A stretch of DNA of 12,617 bases, taken from an uncultured Planctomycetaceae bacterium (lineage in GTDB: Bacteria; Planctomycetota; Planctomycetia; Pirellulales; Pirellulaceae). Positions 7,578 to 12,617 of this stretch are shown here, piece after piece. Numbering within the stretch: the first letter of the stretch is position 1; each line of letters opens with the position of its first letter. The stretch spans positions 1-12,617 of the forward strand of contig CAIXSC010000137.1 in NCBI GenBank assembly GCA_903921945.1, written 5' to 3'. The position numbers were made by a program, and so were the translations under genes. Below the pieces are notes generated by a model. The model made no database searches. It was not told where the DNA came from and saw only the letters and a program-made list of their open reading frames with translations.

Positions 7578-8075
7578 TCAGGATTCCGTCCAAGGCCCGG
7601 CCGCCTCATGCGGAGCCCGAGCCGCCTGGAGTAACGACACTAGCCGCTCGAGGTCCGCGGTCGGCAAATGTCCGAGTTGCCGCAGATGGCATTCCCGCAG
7701 CGGTCCCGCGATCCGATCGAGCAACTCCAGGCCGGCGGCAGTGATCTGAACCAGTACTTGCCGTCGATTTTCCGCGGGGCGCTCGCGGGTGATCAAACCG
7801 CGTTCCGCGAGTTTGTCGAGCAGTCGCGTGATATCGGGAGCCCGCGAGACGAGCTTTCCGGCGAGTTCCAGCGTCAACAGCGGCATCGGGTGCGATGCCT
7901 TGAGCAGACGCAATGCGTTGTACTGCTGAGGTGTCAGTTCGAACTGCCCGAACAATTCGTCTTCCAACTGTCGCAGGCGGTCGTAGGTTCGCCACAGGTT
8001 CAGGAAAACTTCCTGTTCCAACGAATCGAACCGCGAGGAGCGGTTGAGGGCGATAGTGGTTGGGGCAGCACTCAT
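7578..8075 (-). CDS. MarR-family transcriptional regulator
   Basis: The 165-residue length is normal for MarR proteins. Residues 18-45 form the N-terminal dimerisation helix and 46-115 the winged helix-turn-helix: LTPQQYNALRLL (helix H2), LTLELAGKLVSRAPDITRLLDKLAERGLI (helix-turn-helix, recognition helix about 79-93) and the basic wing ENRRQVLVQIT (102-112), where D-x-R is replaced by E-N-R. The C-terminal helix completes the dimer interface. Such proteins are usually repressors released by small phenolic or lipophilic ligands or by oxidation. It starts the minus-strand group that continues into the halogenase-like enzyme and the antiporter, so it most likely controls those genes and itself. 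The start is ATG at 8075; a promoter and an imperfect palindrome lie directly upstream. Confidence 0.93.
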   Translation of the reverse strand: MSAAPTTIALNRSSRFDSLEQEVFLNLWRTYDRLRQLEDELFGQFELTPQQYNALRLLKASHPMPLLTLELAGKLVSRAPDITRLLDKLAERGLITRERPAENRRQVLVQITAAGLELLDRIAGPLRECHLRQLGHLPTADLERLVSLLQAARAPHEAAGPWTES

Positions 8076-8085
8076 GTCCAGACTA

Positions 8086-8100
8086 TATTCGTTCCGACAA
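8086..8100 (-). promoter_or_regulatory. Imperfect palindrome, candidate MarR operator
   Basis: On the minus strand TTGTCG-GAA-CGAATA is a partial inverted repeat (4 of 6 half-site positions match) between the proposed -10 and the marR start codon. It is flanked by ATAGT direct repeats 18 bases apart. Position and symmetry suit an autoregulatory site, but the symmetry is weak. Confidence 0.3.
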
Positions 8101-8127
8101 CTATCGTCGAGACAGCGATTCTTTCAA
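8100..8127 (-). promoter_or_regulatory. Candidate sigma-70-type promoter for the marR operon
   Basis: On the minus strand TTGAAA (8127-8122) and GATAGT (8105-8100) are 16 bases apart, 25 bases before the marR ATG. It is the best match in the spacer. Confidence 0.4.
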
Positions 8128-8398
8128 ATTCGTGTTTTTTTGCGAGTGGCAGTCGAGCGTTGCGAGTTGCTGGTCCACTCGAGCCGGACCGGCTGGAGCG
8201 GGTGGTGGGTGAACCGGAGTCAGTGAGGGGATGGGAGGCTGACTGCGAGATCGGACCCTTCGTTAGGGTGAAATTCCACCGCAATGGCCAAATGGGGCTG
8301 GCGGGAAAAAATGTGGGGCGCGAAACTTTTTCGGCCCGTGCGTGTTTAGGGAGATGGCAGTGTTGGTAGACTCCCGCTATCGACACGACGTAAAAGTC

Positions 8399-8433
8399 GA
8401 ACCGCCCGGGAGTTAGCGGCTCCCGGGCGGTTC
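8399..8433. repeat. Perfect 14-bp GC-rich inverted repeat
   Basis: GAACCGCCCGGGAG (8399-8412) and its exact reverse complement (8420-8433) enclose the loop TTAGCGG. On the minus strand the stem is followed by GACTTTTAC, so it could act as a weak terminator for the DUF3500 gene about 160 bases upstream. On the plus strand no T-run follows. Confidence 0.8.
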
Positions 8434-8439
8434 TAGCCG

Positions 8440-8466
8440 CTCAAGCGCCGGAGGCCCAGGCTTGAG
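8440..8466. repeat. 7-bp inverted repeat next to the large hairpin
   Basis: CTCAAGC (8440-8446) pairs with GCTTGAG (8460-8466) around a 13-base loop that can itself form GCC/GGC pairs. Confidence 0.55.
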
Positions 8467-8484
8467 GGATATCGGATTGTAGCG

Positions 8485-8526
8485 CTCGCGACGCGGTTCC
8501 CACAAGGCGAAGTGCCGCGTCGCGAG
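8485..8526. repeat. Perfect 12-bp inverted repeat
   Basis: CTCGCGACGCGG (8485-8496) and CCGCGTCGCGAG (8515-8526) are exact reverse complements around an 18-base interval that can add CAC/GTG pairs. There is no T-run on either side. Confidence 0.75.
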
Positions 8527-8563
8527 TGTCTACCCTTGGCGGGTGGCTGGCGTATTGATCGCC

Positions 8564-8584
8564 CACCCCTCTTGGGGTGTTTTT
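8564..8584 (+). terminator. Plus-strand intrinsic terminator
   Basis: CACCCC (8564-8569), the tetraloop TCTT and GGGGTG (8574-8579) are followed by five T. The T-run is on the plus strand only, yet no plus-strand gene precedes it. This supports an RNA transcript from the structured spacer, or blocking of plus-strand read-through into the antisense of the DUF3500 gene. Confidence 0.5.
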
Positions 8585-8591
8585 GGGGCTG

Positions 8592-9581
8592 TTAGCCAAC
8601 GGACCCGATGTTCACGTAAGCGTGAACGTGTGGCGCACCCCGGAAGTGCCAGACGAATCGCGGGCCTTCGACACGCCAGATATCCCAGACCTTGTCATTG
8701 CCCAGGTCGTTCTGTTGGTAGAACGCCAAGCTGAGTTGGTCGATTCCGCCCGAGTCTTTGAGGATGGCGAACACTTCGTCGATATCCTCTTGGCGGTAGG
8801 GGCCGAGGAGCGTCTTGAGCGTCTTTTCGACCAGCGCCTTTTGGTCGGCGGAGAGTTCGGCGATGGGGAGTCCGGGGAACTTGCCTTTCTCGCCCTGGAT
8901 GGCGACGGCTGCTTCGGCGGGGGCTTTCTCGACGAGGGCCTTGGCCGCTTGTTTCGCGTCCAGCGCCTTGAAGACCTCGTTAACCTGCTTGGTTTGGTAG
9001 TGGAACAGGTTGTCTTTCGCGTCTTCTTCTCCGTGGCCGTAAACGATCGGACCGCCGAACGCGACTTTGTCGACGCTGTTACCGTCAGCCCGCATGGTCA
9101 GGTGTCGACCGGTCAGTTCCCATTCGAACTTTCCACTGGCCGGGTCGCCGAACAACGCGACGCTGTACGAGCCGATACCGCCGTCGTCGTATTCCATCTG
9201 CTTCAAGAATCGGTCGTAGCCTTCTGGCGACGTGATGTTGCGGACGACTTCATCCACCAACGCACGTTGATCTTTGGTGTAGAAGTCGGTCTTGATGAGC
9301 GGTTTGGTGATATGCCAGTTGGCGTTGATGCGTCGACGCAGTTCATGATCGAACGGGAAGCAGATCGCTTTTTTCTGGTCATCGCTGAGCGACGCATGGA
9401 AGCGAGCGGCAGCCGATTCGGCAGCACTTTTCATGCTCGGGGCGGCAAAGGCCATTCGCGGATCGAACAGAGCGGGAGCGGCCAATCCGGCGGCGACGGC
9501 AGTGCCGGTCTTCAGAAACGAACGGCGGTGGATTGTGGGGGAGCAATCCCGGCATTCGGTACGATCTTGTCCTTGCGACAT
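8592..9581 (-). CDS. Tat-exported DUF3500 domain protein
   Basis: The 329-residue protein opens with a twin-arginine signal: RRSFLK at 19-24, a hydrophobic run TGTAVAAGLAAPAL, and a likely cut after MAFA near 46. Before the signal are two cysteines (Cys10, Cys13). The rest matches the DUF3500 family as I remember it: a helical N-terminal part (ARFHASLSDDQKKAICFPF, 59-77), a central beta-rich core (FEWELTGRHLTMRADG) and the C-terminal FVWHFRGAPHVHAYVNIG block with several His and Trp residues. The family is common in planctomycetes and other bacteria and has no established function known to me; export through Tat implies folding or cofactor loading in the cytoplasm. The start is ATG at 9581 with a strong AAGGAG 7 bases before it. 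It is divergent from the NhaC gene across 270 bases. Confidence 0.85.
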   Translation of the reverse strand: MSQGQDRTECRDCSPTIHRRSFLKTGTAVAAGLAAPALFDPRMAFAAPSMKSAAESAAARFHASLSDDQKKAICFPFDHELRRRINANWHITKPLIKTDFYTKDQRALVDEVVRNITSPEGYDRFLKQMEYDDGGIGSYSVALFGDPASGKFEWELTGRHLTMRADGNSVDKVAFGGPIVYGHGEEDAKDNLFHYQTKQVNEVFKALDAKQAAKALVEKAPAEAAVAIQGEKGKFPGLPIAELSADQKALVEKTLKTLLGPYRQEDIDEVFAILKDSGGIDQLSLAFYQQNDLGNDKVWDIWRVEGPRFVWHFRGAPHVHAYVNIGSVG

Positions 9582-9587
9582 TCTGAA

Positions 9588-9593
9588 CTCCTT
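9588..9593 (-). promoter_or_regulatory. Ribosome binding site fixing the DUF3500 start
   Basis: AAGGAG (minus strand) lies 6 bases from the ATG at 9581 and settles the start. A 5-bp hairpin, GGCCG/CGGCC (9601-9619), lies just upstream in the probable leader. Confidence 0.75.
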
Positions 9594-9839
9594 GGAAGAT
9601 GGCCGAAGTTTTTCCGGCCGCGAAAAAACAGCAGATAGCGACGCTAACCAAGCCGCGATTTTACGGTGACAGAGTGCCGTGGTACAACATCAGCCCGCGG
9701 CGATCCGCGATTGGTCGCAGTCGTGTACTCGGTTGGAATCGGCACGATAGCCGTTTGTGGGTCGTGCTGGTCGACATCGAGGGGCGCGAAAGTCGACGAC
9801 GCAGTCGACACGGGATTGAATCGAGAAGTCTCGAACACC

Positions 9840-9844
9840 AGGAG
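9840..9844 (+). promoter_or_regulatory. Ribosome binding site deciding the NhaC-family start
   Basis: AGGAG lies 7 bases before the GTG at 9852. The longer frame from GTG 9666 lacks such a site and adds 62 residues without family resemblance, so 9852 is preferred. Confidence 0.7.
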
Positions 9845-9851
9845 ACGTCAG

Positions 9852-11465
9852 GTGCCGCCGCAATTGATCGCCGAGTCTCATCCATACGGTGTGTGGAGTC
9901 TTGTGCCGCCCCTGGTTTCGATTGTCTTGGCGATCGCCACTCGACGCGTCGTGCCGTCGCTGTTGGCGGGGGTGGTGGCCGGGGTGTTGATCGTGGAGAA
10001 GTTCCGTGTCGCGGCGGCCATCCCGGCGCTTTTCGAAGAGCATCTGTGGAAGAATCTCGCCGACCCGCAGCATTTGCGAGTCTTCGTGTTCACGCTACTG
10101 ATGGGGGCGATGGTGAGTGTGATCCACGCATCTGGCGGCATGCGGGGATTGGTTCAATCGCTGGCTCCGCTAGCACGGAATCGACGCGGCGGCCAATTGA
10201 TTGGTTGGCTGTTAGGACTGGTGATTTTTTTCGACGACTACGCCAACTGCTTGTTGTTGGGAAACACGCTCCGGCCGCTGACCGACCGGCTGCGCATCTC
10301 GCGGGAAAAGCTTTCGTTTCTCGTCGACTCGACGGCTGCTCCTGTTTCGGGTTTGGCCATCGTTTCGACGTGGGTAGCGACCGAGATTGGACTGATCGAA
10401 GCCGGTTACCGCGATGTGCTGGGGCCCGGTACGCCGCTCGACGGTATGGGGATTTTCATCGCTACTATTCCCTATCGCTACTATGTTCTGTGGATGCTGG
10501 CATGGATCCCGTTCCTCGCGCTGCTCGATCGCGACTTTGGTCCGATGCTGCAGGCTGAGCGGGCCGCGCTGGCGGGCCGCGTCCGCGTTCCCCACCCCAC
10601 ACCGATGACCGCCGGCTCAGGAGGTGACGCGGGTGCCGTTCGGCACTGGGCGTATGCGGTGATTCCAGTGCTGGCGATGGTGCTCTGCACGGGATGGCTG
10701 TTAATCGCGACCGGTTCCCAATCGCTCAAAGGGAAAGCTTGGGATGCGAACCGTTGGGTGGAGTTTTTCCGCGCTGGCGATTCCTATGTTGCGCTTGTGT
10801 ATGCGTCATTGATCGGCTTGGCACTGGCTTGGCTGATACCGCTGTCCACGCGGGCGCTTGATGGCGCTAGGGCCCGCGTCGCTGCCTTTGATGGCGCTAC
10901 GCACGTGCTCGGCGCGCTGGCGATTTTGTGGCTTGCCTGGTGCCTGTCCGAGCTGACCAAGGACCAGCACCTTGCGACCGGAAAGTATCTTGCGGACTTG
11001 CTGAGCGAGCGGCTTGCCCCGCCCCTTATGCCGACGATGGTGTTTGTGCTCTCCGCCGTGATTTCGTTCGCGACGGGTACCAGTTGGGGCACCATGGGGA
11101 TCATGATGCCGATTGTCATTCCCGTGACTTTCCGGATGTTGGCAGGGGCAGGTGGGCTCGCCGCCGTCGACATTCACGATCCGATCATCATTGCCTCGAT
11201 CGGGAGTGTGCTTGCCGGGTCGATCTTCGGTGACCACTGTTCGCCGATTTCGGATACGACCGTACTATCCTCGCAATCCAGTGCCTGCGACCATGTCGCG
11301 CATGTTTGGACTCAGCTTCCGTACTCCGCATTGGTGGGTGTTGCCGCGATTGTTTTTGGCACCTTGCCCGCCGGCTACGGGGTATCGAACATCCTGCTCT
11401 TGCCGCTCGGCCTGTTCATGCTCGTCGTTTTCCTGCGTCTCGTGGGGCGGCGAGTCGCGGCGTAG
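9852..11465 (+). CDS. NhaC-family Na+/H+ antiporter
   Basis: From the GTG at 9852 the protein has 537 residues and about 11-12 membrane segments. Family marks are FFDDYANCLLLG (126-137, paired acidic residues in a membrane segment), the SFLVDSTAAPVSGLAIVSTW block (155-174), ISFATGTSWGTMGIMMPIVIP (404-424) and GDHCSPISDTTVLSSQSSACDH (460-481). These fit NhaC/MleN-type exchangers, which expel Na+, or exchange organic anions and Na+, against protons in the cytoplasmic membrane. A hydrophilic loop with Pro/Gly/Asp (about 240-265) separates the two halves. The divergent neighbour is the DUF3500 protein. The organic-anion alternative cannot be excluded from sequence. Confidence 0.9.
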   Translation: MPPQLIAESHPYGVWSLVPPLVSIVLAIATRRVVPSLLAGVVAGVLIVEKFRVAAAIPALFEEHLWKNLADPQHLRVFVFTLLMGAMVSVIHASGGMRGLVQSLAPLARNRRGGQLIGWLLGLVIFFDDYANCLLLGNTLRPLTDRLRISREKLSFLVDSTAAPVSGLAIVSTWVATEIGLIEAGYRDVLGPGTPLDGMGIFIATIPYRYYVLWMLAWIPFLALLDRDFGPMLQAERAALAGRVRVPHPTPMTAGSGGDAGAVRHWAYAVIPVLAMVLCTGWLLIATGSQSLKGKAWDANRWVEFFRAGDSYVALVYASLIGLALAWLIPLSTRALDGARARVAAFDGATHVLGALAILWLAWCLSELTKDQHLATGKYLADLLSERLAPPLMPTMVFVLSAVISFATGTSWGTMGIMMPIVIPVTFRMLAGAGGLAAVDIHDPIIIASIGSVLAGSIFGDHCSPISDTTVLSSQSSACDHVAHVWTQLPYSALVGVAAIVFGTLPAGYGVSNILLLPLGLFMLVVFLRLVGRRVAA

Positions 11466-11468
11466 CCA

Positions 11469-11500
11469 TCGGTAACTTTTACCGGTTATCGACGATTTTT
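11469..11500 (+). terminator. Probable intrinsic terminator of the NhaC gene
   Basis: TCGGTAAC (11469-11476) pairs with GTTATCGA (11485-11492), including one G-U pair, around an 8-base loop, followed three bases later by five T (11496-11500). It begins four bases after the stop codon. Confidence 0.55.
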
Positions 11501-11517
11501 GAGGGACGGTGCCGTCA

Positions 11518-11541
11518 GCGGCAAACGCTGCCATTTGCCGC
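11518..11541. repeat. Perfect 8-bp hairpin
   Basis: GCGGCAAA (11518-11525) pairs with TTTGCCGC (11534-11541) around CGCTGCCA. The near-palindrome GACGGTGCCGTC immediately precedes it. Confidence 0.55.
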
Positions 11542-11760
11542 GGCGACTGCTTGCGTCGCGGACGTAATCGGCAAGGGACCGCAGCGAATCCGCGAGTCTG
11601 CCAATTTTTGGCATGAAACATGCTTCCGCAGTGCTCCGGCACCGGCAGCCCTGGCTGTCGCCTGCCATGCGAATCGCCAATAGGTCGGGTGTGTTCGATC
11701 GCTGTGGAATCGCGACCCGAGTCGCGCCTCGCGATTGTCCGCGGAAAGGACAGGATCGCT

Positions 11761-11907
11761 ATGTCGTTGCTGCCATGGTTGTTCACCGCCATCTTGTGTT
11801 TTGCCGAGCCGCTTGCCGCCCGTTCCGCGCACGCGATCCAACTCGAGCCAGAGCCGATAAGCGAGGAAAGCCCGTTCGCACTGGCGGCTGACAGGATCCG
11901 CTCGTGA
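11761..11907 (+). CDS. Possible small secreted peptide, 48 residues (unrecognised)
   Basis: ATG at 11761 follows AAAGGACAGGA, with AGGA ending 5 bases upstream. The first 25 residues look like a signal peptide: hydrophobic SLLPWLFTAILCFAEPLAA and a small-residue cut site SAHA. The mature part would be about 23 residues, acidic at first (QLEPEPISEES) and ending ADRIRS. The frame extends upstream, but that part is arginine-rich and lacks a binding site. No family is recognised. A chance frame is possible because the signal contains only one charged residue and no basic N-terminus. Confidence 0.3.
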   Translation: MSLLPWLFTAILCFAEPLAARSAHAIQLEPEPISEESPFALAADRIRS

Positions 11908-11961
11908 TTCGAGGTGGCAGGTCGGAGGAAATGTGGCCGGGGCAGGAAACCAAAAAAACTA

Positions 11962-11989
11962 TTGACTTGCTCTGGTCAGATTGTGGGAT
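11962..11989 (+). promoter_or_regulatory. Candidate promoter for the RAYT-like gene
   Basis: TTGACT (11962-11967) and TGGGAT (11984-11989) are 16 bases apart, preceded by an A-rich tract (11952-11958). The -10 match is poor. It implies an untranslated leader of about 180 bases. Confidence 0.3.
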
Positions 11990-12180
11990 GCTGCGAACAA
12001 TTCACCGCAGGTTGGAGGGCCAGCATTTGGGAGGGAGAGACTCGATAGTGGTGAAGCGAGTTTGATTTCAACGGGCTTCCAGTTGCATTCCAATGGGCTT
12101 CCGCTTGGCGTTCGACCTCATTTCGCATTTAGCGTTGGTTCATGCGTGGGGCATGTTTTGAGGGAGAAGGAGACTTCCCC

Positions 12181-12617
12181 ATGCCTAGCAGTACGCGCCG
12201 ACGGCTGATCGATGAATCTCGGGTAGGAACGTACCACTGTAGTAGTCGATGCGTTCGGCGGAGTTCTTTCCGCGATCGCACGGTAGGTGGGTTGGACTTG
12301 GACCACCGCCAGGAATGGGTCGCCAAGCGATTGCGGGCGATCGCCGAACTCTTCGCGATCGATGTCACCGATTTTGCGGTCATCGATAACGAATTCCACG
12401 CGGTGCTTCGCAATCGTCCGGACCTGGCGGCACAGTTAAGCGACGAGCAGGTCATTCGTCGCTGGTTTCGGATGTCGCGGCGAGGTCTCAATCTTCTGGA
12501 GGAGATGGGGCCGAAAAAGCTGAAGTATTGGCTTTCCCAGCGGAAGAAGGTCGCCGAGTTTCGACGTCGGTTGAGCAGCATCAGTTGGCTGATGATCATG
12601 CTCAAAGAGCCGATCGC
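12181..12617 (+). CDS. RAYT-like (Y1/IS200-type) transposase homologue, 3' end outside window
   Basis: The frame is open from ATG 12181 to the window end (145 full codons). AAGGAG at 12167-12172 lies 8 bases upstream. VGTYHCSSRCVRRSSF (15-30), LRAIAELFAIDVTDFAV (51-67) and AVLRNRPDLAAQLSDEQVIRRWF (74-96) match the planctomycete group of REP-associated tyrosine transposases, which normally read VGxYHxxxRCVRR and AVMSNHLHVVLR. The HUH metal-binding triad is replaced by E-F-H at 71-73, so the first histidine is missing. The catalytic tyrosine would lie beyond the window. A complete member would be about 250-350 residues. It could be an inactive or repurposed single-strand nuclease; if active, Glu71 would have to act as a metal ligand. 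Confidence 0.8.
   Translation, partial: MPSSTRRRLIDESRVGTYHCSSRCVRRSSFRDRTVGGLDLDHRQEWVAKRLRAIAELFAIDVTDFAVIDNEFHAVLRNRPDLAAQLSDEQVIRRWFRMSRRGLNLLEEMGPKKLKYWLSQRKKVAEFRRRLSSISWLMIMLKEPI

Larger units (their letters stand above)
8399..8584 (+). ncRNA. Candidate structured non-coding RNA (unrecognised)
   Basis: Three consecutive hairpins (8399-8433, 8440-8466, 8485-8526) are followed by a terminator hairpin with five T (8564-8584), all readable as one plus-strand transcript of about 190-250 bases. It matches no RNA family I recognise. No strong promoter is found, so the 5' end is uncertain. The alternative is a composite REP-like repeat, with the large hairpin serving the minus-strand DUF3500 gene. 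Confidence 0.25.
8129..8591. other. Gene-poor spacer rich in secondary structure
   Basis: No domain-bearing frame is seen on either strand. From 8399 to 8584 nearly half of the bases take part in inverted repeats, and the stretch ends with a plus-strand terminator. A weak ECF-like pair, GAAAC (8322-8326) and CGTGTTTA (8341-8348), lies upstream, though its spacing is short. A 20-codon frame at 8354-8416 has its GGGAG touching the ATG and is not called. Confidence 0.55.
11466..12180. other. Spacer between the NhaC gene and the RAYT-like gene
   Basis: Besides the terminator it holds an 8-bp hairpin (11518-11541), a possible 48-codon secreted peptide (11761-11907), a promoter-like site (11962-11989), and two GGGCTTCC copies (12073-12080 and 12095-12102) in the leader of the RAYT-like gene. 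No larger gene is supported. Confidence 0.55.

Noticed and set aside
7451..7609. 53-residue N-terminal extension of the halogenase-like enzyme
   Set aside because: It precedes the dinucleotide-binding fold, overlaps the marR coding end and lacks a binding site; ATG 7450 has one.
8354..8416. 20-codon frame whose stop lies in the hairpin loop, resembling a leader peptide
   Set aside because: GGGAG directly abuts the ATG, leaving no spacing, and no gene on the plus strand follows that it could control.
8577..9638. 353-codon plus-strand frame opposite the DUF3500 gene
   Set aside because: Antisense to a gene with a Tat signal and strong ribosome binding site; the length is explained by codon bias in a high-GC gene.
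9666..9851. 62-residue N-terminal extension of the NhaC-family protein from GTG 9666
   Set aside because: No ribosome binding site at 9666 and no family resemblance, whereas AGGAG sits 7 bases before GTG 9852.
9599..10558. 319-codon plus-strand frame overlapping the NhaC gene
   Set aside because: Out of frame with the antiporter, Arg/Ser-rich, no motifs.

Overview
The window is a high-GC bacterial chromosome segment. Gene content suggests a planctomycete, probably near Pirellula/Rhodopirellula. The pointers are a Tat-exported DUF3500 protein, a planctomycete-style Y1/RAYT-like transposase (YHCSSRCVRR signature), a fused CbiE-CbiT enzyme, and long spacers holding GC-rich hairpins and a CTTCGTG-type tandem repeat. 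This assignment comes from remembered family resemblance, not from a database search.

Layout. Positions 1-1122 (+) are a serine beta-lactamase-fold hydrolase whose 5' end lies outside the window. An 805-bp spacer follows with hairpins and short repeats but no convincing gene. Then come an A-type Fe-S carrier (1928-2260, +), a strong intrinsic terminator (2341-2374), and a translationally coupled pair: the fused precorrin-6Y methyltransferase CbiET (2452-3720) and a BshB1-like LmbE-family deacetylase (3717-4457). These converge on a minus-strand group transcribed from about 8100 down to 4481: a MarR regulator, a FAD-dependent halogenase-like oxidoreductase, and a CPA2 antiporter resembling Kha1/CHX proteins. 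The spacing suggests one transcription unit.

Beyond the MarR promoter is a gene-poor stretch (8129-8591) with three substantial inverted repeats and a plus-strand terminator. It could encode a structured RNA or be a repeat element. A Tat-signal DUF3500 protein (8592-9581, -) and an NhaC-family Na+/H+ antiporter (9852-11465, +) are divergently transcribed from a 270-bp spacer. After the NhaC terminator, a 715-bp spacer holds a possible 48-codon secreted peptide and a promoter-like site. The 5' part of a RAYT-like gene runs off the end at 12617. Its usual HUH metal-binding triad reads E-F-H.

How the genes fit together: CbiET makes a corrin-ring intermediate of cobalamin synthesis. The deacetylase could serve bacillithiol-type thiol synthesis, and the A-type carrier serves Fe-S maturation. 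The two antiporters are unrelated in family and point to cation/pH homeostasis. The MarR-halogenase-antiporter group is the most system-like cluster, but no substrate can be read from sequence. No rRNA, tRNA, CRISPR array or cobalamin riboswitch was seen.
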